A stretch of 32,732 bases of DNA from Candidatus Desulfaltia sp. (lineage in GTDB: Bacteria; Desulfobacterota; Desulfobacteria; Desulfobacterales; ETH-SRB1), in assembly GCA_030656555.1 (NCBI GenBank), contig JAUSPN010000019.1:1-32732 (forward strand), written 5' to 3'. Every line of letters begins with the position of its first letter. The stretch's first letter is position 1. This document shows positions 25,144 to 32,653 of this stretch, one piece after another. Made by a program: the position numbers and the translations under genes. The notes under the pieces were generated by a model, which ran no database searches, was not told where the DNA came from, and saw only the letters and a program-made list of their open reading frames with translations.

Positions 25144-26829
25144 TTATCCTCTTGTCAAATGTCTGTATTTGATCCGATGGGGTTGTTCAGCGGCCTTTCC
25201 AAGCCTCTTTTTTCTGTCCGCCTCATAATCCGAATAATTGCCTTCAAACCACACGGCAGTGCTGTCTCCCTCAAAAGCAAGAATATGGGTGGCAATGCGA
25301 TCGAGAAACCAGCGATCATGAGTGATAATAACCGCGCAGCCTCCAAAATGTTCCAACGCTTCTTCAAGAGCACGCATTGTATTCACATCAAGATCATTTG
25401 TAGGTTCGTCTAAAAGCAACACATTAGCGCCCTCTTTGAGCATACACGCAAGATGGACCCTGTTACGCTCGCCGCCTGAAATCATGTTTACTTTTTTCTG
25501 CTGGCCTGATCCCGAAAAATTAAACCGGGCAACATAGGCCCTTGAGTTCACTTCTATTTCCCCAAGCTTAACTATATCATTACCCCCGGAAATCACTTCC
25601 CATATAGTCTTGTCGGATTTAAGAGTATCGCGTTCCTGATCAACGCAAGCTAATTTAACGGTGTCCCCAATGTTAATGATCCCGGAATCAGGTTTTTCCA
25701 AACCGGTTATAATTTTAAAGAGTGTTGTTTTGCCTGCGCCGTTAGGACCGACAACGCCTACAATACCTCCTGCAGGTAAAGCAAATGTCAATCCCTCAAA
25801 GAGAAGGCGATCGCCATATGCTTTGCTCAGATTTTCTGCTTGAATAACTACTTTTCCAAGACGTGGTCCTGGTGGAATATATATTTCAAGATCTATGGCC
25901 CCTTTTTCATAATTCTGGCTTAAAAGTGTTTCATAAGCATTAATGCGTGCCTTTCCCTTTGCCTGGCGGCCTTTTGGTGACATCTTGATCCATTCCAATT
26001 CCCGCTGCAAGGTCTTCTGCCGGCTTGATTCTGATTTTTCTTCCTGCTTAAGCTGTATTTGTTTCTGTTCAAGCCAAGAAGAATAGTTGCCTTTCCACGG
26101 GATGCCGTGCCCTCGATCAAGCTCTAAAATCCAACCTGCTACGTTATCCAAAAAATAACGATCATGCGTAACGGCAATTACCGTACCTTCATACTGCTGA
26201 AGATGATGTTCGAGCCAGGCGACAGTTTCGGCATCCAGATGATTTGTCGGTTCATCCAGTAGCAGAATATCCGGCTTCTGCAATAAAAGTCTGCATAGTG
26301 CCACACGTCTTTTTTCACCACCGGAAATAACACTAATGGGAGTATCTCCAGGAGGGCAGCGCAGCGCATCCATTGCCATTTCTAAACGCGCGTCAATATC
26401 CCAGGCATCAAGATAATCGATTTTTTCCTGCAATTCGCCCTGGCGCTCAATAAGTTGATTCATTTCATCGTCAGACATGGGCTCTGCAAATTTTTCACTG
26501 ATTTTATTGTATTCCTCAACAAGACCTACAACCTCCAGCAGGCCTTCTTCAACTACAGCTTTTACGGTTTTATTTGAATCAAGCAAAGGTTCCTGCTCAA
26601 GAAACCCTAAAGTGTATCCCGGGGAAAGCACGGCTTTTCCGTCATATTCCTGATCAACACCTGCCATAATACGTAAAAGAGAACTTTTCCCTGAGGCATT
26701 TAATCCTAAGACGCCAATTTTGGCGCCAAGAAAATAGGAAAGAGATATGTCTTTTAGCACGGGTTTGTTCTGGTATGCCTTGCTGACTCTCGACATTGTA
26801 TAAATAATTTTTTCTGGTTCGTTGCTCAT
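25144..26829 (-). CDS. ettA: Energy-dependent translational throttle protein EttA (ABC-F)
   Basis: Soluble ABC-F ATPase that binds the ribosomal E site and couples translation to energy state. It has two ABC domains: the first with Walker A GLNASGKSS (42-50), signature ISGGEKRRVAL and LLLDEPTNHLD; the second with GPNGAGKTT, ISGGERNRVHL and LLLDEPTNDLD. Between them is the linker with the ELEWIKMSPKGRQAKGKARI segment typical of EttA. There are no membrane spans. 561 aa is normal. It converges with mqnC; only 21 bases separate the stops. The ribosome binding site before the ATG is weak. Confidence 0.94.
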   Translation of the reverse strand: MSNEPEKIIYTMSRVSKAYQNKPVLKDISLSYFLGAKIGVLGLNASGKSSLLRIMAGVDQEYDGKAVLSPGYTLGFLEQEPLLDSNKTVKAVVEEGLLEVVGLVEEYNKISEKFAEPMSDDEMNQLIERQGELQEKIDYLDAWDIDARLEMAMDALRCPPGDTPISVISGGEKRRVALCRLLLQKPDILLLDEPTNHLDAETVAWLEHHLQQYEGTVIAVTHDRYFLDNVAGWILELDRGHGIPWKGNYSSWLEQKQIQLKQEEKSESSRQKTLQRELEWIKMSPKGRQAKGKARINAYETLLSQNYEKGAIDLEIYIPPGPRLGKVVIQAENLSKAYGDRLLFEGLTFALPAGGIVGVVGPNGAGKTTLFKIITGLEKPDSGIINIGDTVKLACVDQERDTLKSDKTIWEVISGGNDIVKLGEIEVNSRAYVARFNFSGSGQQKKVNMISGGERNRVHLACMLKEGANVLLLDEPTNDLDVNTMRALEEALEHFGGCAVIITHDRWFLDRIATHILAFEGDSTAVWFEGNYSDYEADRKKRLGKAAEQPHRIKYRHLTRG

Positions 26830-27103
26830 TGGAAGTCTCTTTCAATTTGATATGATTTTTTAGTTTTTCTCTTGACTCGGTTTCCAAAATCATTCCCACT
26901 ATTTATTAAAGTTAAAATAAAGGTTCATTTCTTAACTCTACAGCAGATTTTGTCAAGCTTTATCAAAGGGACTCAGGGAACATTATTAAAATATTGATTA
27001 CTTAAACGTTCCGAAACTCTCCCCGAGAAATACGGGTTAAATCGACATGTTTTTGCTTAATCCAGCAAAATTCTATCTCTGCTTTTTATTGACAATTTTA
27101 CAA

Positions 27104-27144
27104 AATTGAAGGACCCTGTAGCTTGCTACAAGGAACCTTCAATT
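27104..27144. repeat. REP-like hairpin
   Basis: AATTGAAGG at 27104-27112 pairs with CCTTCAATT at 27136-27144. An inner GTAGC/GCTAC stem around TT makes a 41-base imperfect hairpin. No T-run follows, so it is not a clear terminator. It resembles the palindromes near 3850 in its AGCTTGCT centre. The rest of the 26,830-27,190 gap shows nothing else I can name. Confidence 0.6.
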
Positions 27145-27190
27145 ATCTGCTTATATAATTTTACTCTTATATCTGAAAAAGGTGCTTTTT

Positions 27191-27601
27191 ATGGAAGAAG
27201 TATTAATAAACACAATTGATCTTGAGAATGGTCTGAAATTGAAATTATTCGATAATTCCCGAAAATTGGCTGGTGACAGATGGCTTGTTTCATTAATTGC
27301 CAGAATAGAAATTCCAATCAAAGACTCATTGCTTAAAGAGGATGGCTCATCATCATTAAATTTTGATGAAGCTATAAAGGTCTTAGGGGAAAATTTGCTT
27401 TTTGAGCAAAAAAGGGAAAGAATTTATATTGATGAGAAAGAAAAAGATGAAGTAATGAAAGGAATACAGGATTCTTTTTTAAGCATCTCCCTTTCTTATC
27501 TTTCACGTTCAGATTTCCCCAAAAGCTATATTTTAAAGAAATTTCATGAGAAGATTAAAAAAGACTCTTGGCAAAAAAACATGCCCGCTGATAATAGGTG
27601 A
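27191..27601 (+). CDS. Hypothetical protein (136 aa)
   Basis: Not recognised. An acidic/basic mixed, soluble protein without a signal peptide or membrane span. It begins MEEVLINTIDLENGLKLKLF, has a LAGDRWLVSLIARIEIPI stretch suggesting beta strands near residues 30-47, then a helical, charged second half rich in Lys and Glu (EKEKDEVMKGI, HEKIKKDSWQK). The frame opens at a GTG three codons earlier, but AAAAGG lies about eight bases before the ATG at 27191. It ends two bases before the converging small minus-strand ORF and marks the left edge of the accessory zone. Probably a real gene given its clean start signal; function unknown. Confidence 0.6.
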   Translation: MEEVLINTIDLENGLKLKLFDNSRKLAGDRWLVSLIARIEIPIKDSLLKEDGSSSLNFDEAIKVLGENLLFEQKRERIYIDEKEKDEVMKGIQDSFLSISLSYLSRSDFPKSYILKKFHEKIKKDSWQKNMPADNR

Positions 27602-27603
27602 AT

Positions 27604-27753
27604 TCAGGAGTTGGGGGGGCGCTTCCTGGGTTCAGATTCAACACTTTGTTGGCCTTTGATTTTAGGTGCTTTTTGTATTTTATAGGTCTGCAGCTTTCGA
27701 TTGAATTCGTATAAGTTACTGAGTTGCTTAAACACTTTCTCAATCTTTTCCAT
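27604..27753 (-). CDS. Small basic protein paired with nucleotidyltransferase remnant (49 aa)
   Basis: A 49-aa ORF starting MEKIEKVFKQLSNLYEFNRK, helical and basic at the N-terminus, with a charged, probably disordered tail. Its start lies inside the last codons of the nucleotidyltransferase-like remnant (14-base overlap), an arrangement typical of a coupled two-gene cassette. I do not recognise it; if the upstream gene is dead this may be dead too. Confidence 0.4.
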   Translation of the reverse strand: MEKIEKVFKQLSNLYEFNRKLQTYKIQKAPKIKGQQSVESEPRKRPPNS

Positions 27754-28026
27754 TATCCAACCTCTCAATGTCGGCCTGGTCCTGAAGGGAATTCCTTTGT
27801 CTTTTTAACCAGATAATATCCGATTTTTCCGCCACACGTGCAATGCCATGCTCCCCGTGAGCAATAAGAGCGTTTTCAATAATTTCTATGTGTTTTTTAT
27901 TTCCTGCAACCAAAATATCAATGATCATTTGGTCATTTTCAATGGCTTTGAAGAAACGACGCAGAGTTAAAGGGGTGCTTTTAAATGTCCATGCTTCTCC
28001 TGATTCTATACATAATTTGGGGATGC
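27740..28026 (-). pseudogene. C-terminal remnant of a nucleotidyltransferase-like protein
   Basis: The frame is open from about 28,057 to the stop at 27740, but it has no start codon before 27928. It reads GIPKLCIESGEAWTFKSTPL, then PLTLRRFFKAIENDQMIIDI, LVAGNKKHIEIIENALIAHG, and ends with SDIIWLKRQRNSLQDQADIE. The late pattern DxIxLKxxRxxxxDxxDIxxL is what many AbiEii/MNT-like nucleotidyltransferases show at their C-terminus; this assignment is an inference. The N-terminal half with the catalytic GS...DxD is missing and is replaced by a RAYT fragment, so it is a 5'-truncated gene. Confidence 0.5.
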
Positions 28027-28029
28027 CCT

Positions 28030-28338
28030 TTAGTTTTGCAGTTTTAGGCCTAAGGGTCGATTAATTTGTAGCCCTTTTCTTTTACTATTCTCTCTCCTCG
28101 CTTTACAGACAAACTTAGTAGAAATCGGCATATCACCGGTTTTTAGCAGCAAATGAAAATGATTAGGGATAAGCGCCCAGCCAAAACAACACGTATTAGT
28201 TTCCTTAATTATTTTGCCAAGCCGGTTTAAAAAATTATTACGGTCGGTATTGTCCTTAAAGATATCGGAACGCTCAATCCCACGTGCTATGATATGATGA
28301 AACGCTCCAGGCGCATCTGTTCTCGATTTTCTTGGCAT
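28030..28338 (-). pseudogene. Truncated RAYT / Y1 (IS200-like) transposase, N-terminal part
   Basis: Begins MPRKSRTDAPGAFHHIIARG and has the HUH motif His60-Phe-His62 in ALIPNHFHLLLKTG, typical of REP-associated tyrosine transposases (usually 150-330 aa). After about residue 74 it departs from the family and stops at residue 102, so the helix with the catalytic tyrosine is absent. Not expected to be active. It abuts the truncated nucleotidyltransferase remnant, which it probably disrupted. A second, unrelated-position RAYT piece lies at 29332-29709. Confidence 0.8.
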
Positions 28339-28340
28339 GA

Positions 28341-28613
28341 CAACCGCTTGGCATATTACTGATAATTTGTAAACTGCAAAACTAAAGGGCCCTACTTTTC
28401 CAACGCGCTCAACCGTCGCCTGACCATCGATAAGATGCCCTATACATCGGAGTAGTATCCCTCTTCCTCCTGGAAGTATGACATGTGTACATAAACACTG
28501 TCGTTTTTCCCGAAACCAACGGAGCAGATCTTTCGATGGCCAGCGTCCAATGACTGAACGGTCACCACATGTCTATCCGCGAATACAGTGTTTGGCGGCA
28601 TCACATCAAACAT
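28341..28613 (-). pseudogene. Frameshifted remnant of an unrecognised hypothetical gene
   Basis: From the ATG at 28613 one frame reads MFDVMPPNTVFADRHVVTVQ, SLDAGHRKICSVGFGKNDSV and YVHMSYFQEEE before a TAG at 28440-28442. In the neighbouring frame the text continues sensibly (GRGILLRCIGHLIDGQATVE, then RVGKVGPFSFAVYKLSV) to the RAYT start. The switch point is near 28465. The composition looks protein-like in both halves, and I have an impression of a conserved hypothetical family with an H/R-K-x-C-S-x-GFGK segment, but cannot name it. It is probably a dead gene cut by the RAYT fragment. Confidence 0.4.
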
Positions 28614-28676
28614 ATTAAAATCCAGCTACCAACAAACCTCGCAGTTAGCGCAGTTTGCCTTTTATTGATAGGTGTT

Positions 28677-28733
28677 TAATGATGAAGCATGATCCAATGG
28701 TCAAATTGGAGATACCGTCATGCTTCATCATTA
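28677..28733. promoter_or_regulatory. 16-bp inverted repeat covering the recombinase start
   Basis: Perfect 16-base arms at 28677-28692 (TAATGATGAAGCATGA) and 28718-28733. The right arm contains the recombinase ATG (28720-28722). The 25-base loop holds a second small stem, CCAAT/ATTGG (28694-28698 and 28705-28709), whose right half overlaps the GGAG Shine-Dalgarno at 28708-28711. In RNA this would bury the start codon in the outer stem and part of the ribosome binding site in the inner stem. It could equally be a binding or recombination site. Confidence 0.7.
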
Positions 28734-29319
28734 TATCAACCAGTTCCTGGGATATTGTCAACTGGCAGATTTTTCAGTACGTTCCATACAGGCTTTAGCC
28801 ATCAGGCTAAATGAATTTGAAGCCTTTCTGAAATCTCAAAGAATCCAGTCTGTTAAAAAGGTTCCCTACAGGCATCTGATCGATTTTGTGGCCGACTACA
28901 AAACGCCCTCAATACATGTCAGAAAGTCCCGTGTTTGGATGCTGAGGCAGTTTTACCATTTTTTGACACTCCACCGGATTGTGGCTGAAAACATCGCAAC
29001 AGGTATTCCGTATCCGAAAATTGAAAAGACAGTGCCGCAGTTTCTCACAATTGATGAGTACAATCGTCTGATCCACTACTTCAGCCGAAAGGCACAGGAT
29101 ATTTTGGAACTGAGAAACCTCATCATCATCATGCTGCTGGGCATGCTGGGGCTGCGGACATCGACCCTGATCGCTGTAAATATTGAAGATATCGATTTAA
29201 CCTGTGGGCTGGTATGGATCAGAGAAAAGGGCAGGCGCCGGCGCAACCTGATTATGCCCCAAAGCCTTTGTAATATCATCCACAACTATTTGCAACTGCG
29301 AAAAGGGGGACGGGGTTGA
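28720..29319 (+). pseudogene. Tyrosine recombinase/integrase, C-terminally truncated
   Basis: Residues 1-95 look like the SAM-like core-binding domain of XerC/D-type recombinases. The catalytic domain then begins (VPQFLTIDEYNRLIHYF) and contains the first catalytic Arg in GMLGLRTSTLIAVNIEDIDL and the Lys in IREKGRRRR. The frame stops at 199 aa, before the HxxR, the last His/Trp and the nucleophilic Tyr, against a normal ~300 aa. The last codons (GGRG and stop) are formed by GGGGGACGGGGTTG at 29305-29318, which I take to be the end of an inserted RAYT element. Not expected to recombine DNA. GGAG stands eight bases before the ATG. Confidence 0.8.
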
Positions 29320-29323
29320 AATT
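29305..29323. repeat. Probable end of the RAYT element
   Basis: GGGGGACGGGGTTGAAATT lies just downstream of the stop of the RAYT C-terminal fragment and exactly where the recombinase frame breaks. GGGGACGGGGTTG-type tracts are common at the ends of Y1-transposase units. The assignment rests on position and base composition. Confidence 0.45.
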
Positions 29324-29331
29324 ACGCGTTT

Positions 29332-29709
29332 CTATCCTTTCAGGGACAAGAATTGATCGACGATCAGTTTTTGGCCTCTATTGGCCGCCCGACTGACAGC
29401 GGATTTGCTCAGATCGAGGTACTTGCCAACCTCCGTTGTCGTCAGGCCCAGATCTCGAATCGCCCAGTAAGCCAGAACACTACGGGCACGTACCCGATCG
29501 GGCTGTTTTCCGGCGACAAACACTTGGTCTTTTTCAATACCAAAAATTTCTGCAACCCTTTCGGCAATCTTTGTAAGTGTCCATCCTTCCGCTTTTAACC
29601 GGTACCGTCGTTCCATTTGCTCTGATGCCTGGCTCAGAACTTTTTCGACAAAATCACTGTCCCCTAAAATGCGCTCATCTCCCTTTATATGAATATTCAT
29701 CTTGCGCAT
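29332..29709 (-). pseudogene. C-terminal fragment of a RAYT with DnaA-like helix-turn-helix
   Basis: The KGDERILGDSDFVEKVL segment followed by a charged linker (KAEGWTLTKIAERVAEIFGI) and a helix-turn-helix (GLTTTEVGKYLDLSKSAVSR) matches the C-terminal region of the long deltaproteobacterial RAYT transposases, where a DnaA domain-IV-like fold follows the Y1 domain. The catalytic Y1 part is missing. Upstream the frame runs into the left inverted repeat of the ISL3 element after about four codons, so the IS truncated it. The apparent ATG at 29709 is internal to the original gene. Confidence 0.75.
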
Positions 29710-29719
29710 TGATTTTAAT

Positions 29720-31019
29720 GGCTCCTCGCTGTTTCATGTGGGTAGGTTGAAATTTAACTTACCGCTGATTAAGTAAATCATGGTGATCAGATATCGGTTG
29801 TTACGGTAGCCTCTTGCTCTGGCTTTAGCGGCCTGAACCATGCTGTTGATTCCTTCAAGGATGCCGTTGTTTATTCTGGATTTGAACCAGTTGATAATCC
29901 CGTTCCAGTGACGCTTGATGGTATAGGCAGCTTCTTTTATCGGCTCCAAACGACTATGGGTTGCCCAGTAGTACCATTTTTTCAGATAGGCTTCCGCTTG
30001 GTCCGGAGTCTGGTTCCAGAGTTCCTGAAAACTCAATCGAATATGGTATGCGCGTACGGTTTTCAAATGAAAATCTTTCAGCTTGAGATCCTCCAGTCGA
30101 TCAGCCTGTTTCAGGGTAAGATTTTCAGGATTTTTCAAAAAGATGTACCTGGTATTTTTTAGTTCGGGATGGTCTGTTTGTTCCTGACGCCGAACCTCAT
30201 CTACCGCTGTGTTGATCATTTTAGTTATGTGAAATTTGTCAAAGGTGATCTTCGCATTGGGCAGATTTTCTTCTACCCCTTTGATGAATGCAGGCGACAT
30301 ATCGCAGCTGACATCCTGAATACCATCTGGATTGCCTCCGTGCTCAATAAGATCATCTTTGAAGCTCACCACAGTGGCGCTATCCTTGCCCTCTGTGGCA
30401 AAGATGGTTTTGGACTTTTCAAGATCAACAAAGATGGACACATAATTATGACCGCGTTTGCTGGATGTTTCATCAACACCAACTTGTTTTATGTCAGAAT
30501 AGTCTGCCTGTTCTCTTGCTTCTTCGACATGATGATGCAGGATTCGCCACAAACGGGTATCGTGTTCTGTAACCAGTTCAGCCATCTTTTTAACCGGCAT
30601 GGATGGCGACAGAATCATGATATAGGCTTCAAACAACAGGGTGAATCCACTGCCGGATCTTGCCCAGGGAACATTAATCAGCTTGACGCCGCACTGATCG
30701 CACCGAATACGGGGCACCCGGGCGTTCATATAGGTTTCATGCTGGAAAAAATTCATATGCCTCCAGGATTGGAACTCTGTGTCATGAACGGCGCAATCTG
30801 ACCGAGCGCATTCCGGACAGCTAAACCGGCTACCCTTGGAAAAATCCAGATGAATATCCAGACGCTTCTGGTTTGTATCTATTCCGCACCCCACAACCTG
30901 CCACGGGGGTGTCAACATTAACGCAATTTGTAAAAGTTCGGTATCTTTCATAATGACTTAACCTAACACGATCCAGATAGCAATTCAACAAGGTTACCCA
31001 CACGAAACAGCGAGGAACC
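29720..31019 (-). mobile_element. ISL3-family insertion sequence (about 1.3 kb)
   Basis: The terminal inverted repeats agree at 23 of 25 positions: 29720-29744 (GGCTCCTCGCTGTTTCATGT and GGGTA) and the reverse complement of 30995-31019. One intact transposase lies between. The flanking 8-mers (ATTTTAAT on the left, CTTCATAT on the right) are not a convincing target duplication, although ISL3 elements usually make 8-bp duplications; this suggests a deletion or rearrangement next to the element. Confidence 0.88.
29734..30951 (-). CDS. ISL3-family transposase (405 aa)
   Basis: DDE transposase. The N-terminal zinc finger shows CPEC near residue 40 and CDQC near residue 84. The catalytic domain follows: VGVDETSSKRGHNY (first Asp), DVSCDMSPAFIKGV (second Asp) and GILEGINSMVQAAKARARGY (Glu). 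Length is normal and no disruption is seen, so it may be active. Its 3' end overlaps the left inverted repeat. It is the only apparently intact mobile-element gene in the window. Confidence 0.92.
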   Translation of the reverse strand: MKDTELLQIALMLTPPWQVVGCGIDTNQKRLDIHLDFSKGSRFSCPECARSDCAVHDTEFQSWRHMNFFQHETYMNARVPRIRCDQCGVKLINVPWARSGSGFTLLFEAYIMILSPSMPVKKMAELVTEHDTRLWRILHHHVEEAREQADYSDIKQVGVDETSSKRGHNYVSIFVDLEKSKTIFATEGKDSATVVSFKDDLIEHGGNPDGIQDVSCDMSPAFIKGVEENLPNAKITFDKFHITKMINTAVDEVRRQEQTDHPELKNTRYIFLKNPENLTLKQADRLEDLKLKDFHLKTVRAYHIRLSFQELWNQTPDQAEAYLKKWYYWATHSRLEPIKEAAYTIKRHWNGIINWFKSRINNGILEGINSMVQAAKARARGYRNNRYLITMIYLISGKLNFNLPT

Positions 31020-31035
31020 CTTCATATCTTACCTC

Positions 31036-32015
31036 CTAATTATTTCTTCCGATTTCGATGGTTGCACCAGCAACTTCACGATATTTTTCAAGCTGGATGG
31101 TAAAGTTCCTCTCCACACGGTCAAGAGTTCTCTTCTTCAGATCAACATCGGGAAGGGCGCTCTGAAACGAGGGAGTAAGGGCTGCAAAAATGTCTTTTGG
31201 CGTAAAACTGTCAACATAGAGGGACAAGCGAACATCAGCACGCCATTCATGCGGGCCCTTGTTGTCGTTGTACGTTTCCAGGTTGACGGTCATGAAGCTG
31301 AGGGGTTTCAGCTCTGCACGTCCCTTCCAGCCTTCCATATCACTGCTTTCCCTGAAGTCATACCAGTAATAACCGCCGAAAACCTTGAACCAGGGAAGAT
31401 AGGGGACCGGGACGCCAAACTCCACATCATATCCGTTGGACACTCTGGCTCTTGTGATCGAAGATGTCGTCTCTTCCACAACACGGGTCGGTGAAAGCCC
31501 GAAATAACTGTTTGACCTCAGTTCAGCGTATTTTCCGATAACCTCCAGGCCGACGCCCTGGCGGTAATGCTGGTTGGGATCCTGATAGTCAAAGAATGTA
31601 TTGATGCCGGCCATAAGGTTATCGTCAAACAACAGCCTTCGGTAACCGAGACCGGCAGAATAGTTGCCATAACCATCCTGTCCCGAGATACGCAGATGGG
31701 TAAAGAAGGTGTCCTTCTTTCCTGCGGACTGGTACAAGGGCTGAACTGTTTCAATGTAATAACGTGGTTCTGGTGGCTCTCTAATGCCGTACCGATTGAC
31801 GTCCGCTTCAGCCATTCGGGGACATTATACTTGATCCGGCTCTCTTCTTGGTTATCCAACGGTTGAAGCTGCGAAATGTCGGTCATGGAATTGGCGTCGC
31901 TCAATGGCATTTCACTGGCAGGACTGACAGGATTTTCTCCTGCTTTAACGACCGTCAGGCACAAAAGTGCAGAAAAGAAAACGGCAAACACCAGTAAAGG
32001 CAATATTTTCCTCAT
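31036..32015 (-). pseudogene. Inverse autotransporter (invasin/intimin-type) beta-domain protein, frameshifted
   Basis: The ATG at 32015, with GGAGG eight bases upstream, opens a frame with a signal peptide (MRKILPLLVFAVFFSALLCL...VKA) and a linker to VPEWLKRTSIGTALES. Near 31,770-31,785 the sense moves to the -1 frame, which continues PEPRYYIETVQPLYQSAGKK, then GYGNYSAGLGYRRLLFDDNL and the remaining barrel strands to RTLDRVERNF near the end. This is the IAT-beta outer-membrane barrel of inverse autotransporters, about 325 aa if the one-base shift is repaired. There is no Ig-like passenger. The shift could be a real lesion or a sequencing error. AGGAGG and an ATG follow its stop immediately, then the ISL3 end, so a downstream partner gene was interrupted. 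Confidence 0.8.
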
Positions 32016-32065
32016 AAGTCGCACCTCCACAACATAATTTGATGTTTGATAGGAATTTACTTTTT

Positions 32066-32094
32066 TTAATAAATAAAAGAGGGCTGTATGTCAA
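32066..32094 (-). promoter_or_regulatory. Candidate sigma-70 promoter of the inverse autotransporter
   Basis: On the minus strand TTGACA (plus 32089-32094) is followed after exactly 17 bases by TATTAA (plus 32066-32071). It lies about 50 bases upstream of the ATG at 32015. The -35 box is perfect, the -10 box four of six. Confidence 0.5.
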
Positions 32095-32233
32095 GAAAAG
32101 TGTCCCTTGTGTCAGAACAAATAATCTATCCGGTTAAAAAGGTGAAAATTTTGCTGTTTGATTGAAATCCCTTGATATTATGCCTGATCTAATTTAAGAG
32201 ATTGGGCACAATAAATACAAAATGGAGATTTAA

Positions 32234-32297
32234 GTGAGAACTTCTAATTTCATAAAGTTAATTATGCTTTTTGTGATGCTTGCAGCGATTTTCAACA
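32234..32297 (+). other. Possible 5' end of an interrupted gene (membrane-anchor-like)
   Basis: GTG at 32234 with GGAG six bases upstream starts MRTSNFIKLIMLFVMLAAIF, which looks like a signal or anchor segment. It then runs into GC-rich DNA, where the frame loses protein-like character and stops near 32392. AT-rich text resumes at about 32520. It may be a gene split by an insertion; evidence is limited to these few codons. Confidence 0.3.
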
Positions 32298-32300
32298 GGG

Positions 32301-32513
32301 TTAAACCACCTTCCCGTCCTTCAATCGGTAGGCCGTCCCCAGCCTTATCCCTTCACCGCTCAGGCGCTTGTCGGTCACCTTCCGGACCTTGATCTCCTTG
32401 CCTTTTTTCACGATCATCTCGATCCGGCCGTCGGCGCCCTTTTTGGTGATCGTCACTTCCGATCGCGGATCGAGCAGGTCGATCATGTTGTAGGCCATGA
32501 AAAGGGCGATCAT
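32301..32513 (-). CDS. GC-rich fragment with unrecognised small ORF (70 aa)
   Basis: On the minus strand the frame begins MIALFMAYNMIDLLDPRSEV (ATG at 32513), continues with TKKGADGRIEMIVKKGKEIK-like basic text and ends LGTAYRLKDGKVV. It is compact and beta-rich looking and clearly GC-richer than its surroundings, with codon use (many GGC, GAC, ATC) unlike the neighbours. The borders near 32298 and 32519 are sharp. Probably a transferred or rearranged gene piece; not recognised. Confidence 0.4.
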   Translation of the reverse strand: MIALFMAYNMIDLLDPRSEVTITKKGADGRIEMIVKKGKEIKVRKVTDKRLSGEGIRLGTAYRLKDGKVV

Positions 32514-32592
32514 CAACTGCAATTAAAAGCCAGGGAAGATATTTTTAGCAACTGTAGAAGATGAGTCGAAATAACCACCGGCCAGATTCTCC

Positions 32593-32622
32593 TTGACAAA
32601 TAGAACGACCGTTCTACATTAT
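32593..32622 (+). promoter_or_regulatory. Promoter with TetR-like palindromic operator
   Basis: TTGACA at 32593-32598 and CATTAT at 32617-32622 are separated by 18 bases. The spacer contains TAGAACGACCGTTCTA at 32601-32616, a palindrome with 7-base arms and a 2-base centre. An operator filling the -35/-10 spacer is the classic layout for TetR-family repression, so a TetR-type repressor is inferred; no regulator gene lies in the window. Confidence 0.6.
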
Positions 32623-32653
32623 GGCGGCATGATATTCTCCAAGGAGAAAGATC

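Noticed and set aside
27104-27144. Rho-independent terminator
   Set aside because: The hairpin is not followed by a T-run and no gene ends just before it on either strand.
30169-30801. Plus-strand 210-aa ORF inside the ISL3 element
   Set aside because: It is antisense to a well-supported transposase with intact DDE motifs; no start signal or family resemblance.
29712-31027. 8-bp target duplication of the ISL3 element
   Set aside because: The flanking octamers ATTTTAAT and CTTCATAT match at too few positions.
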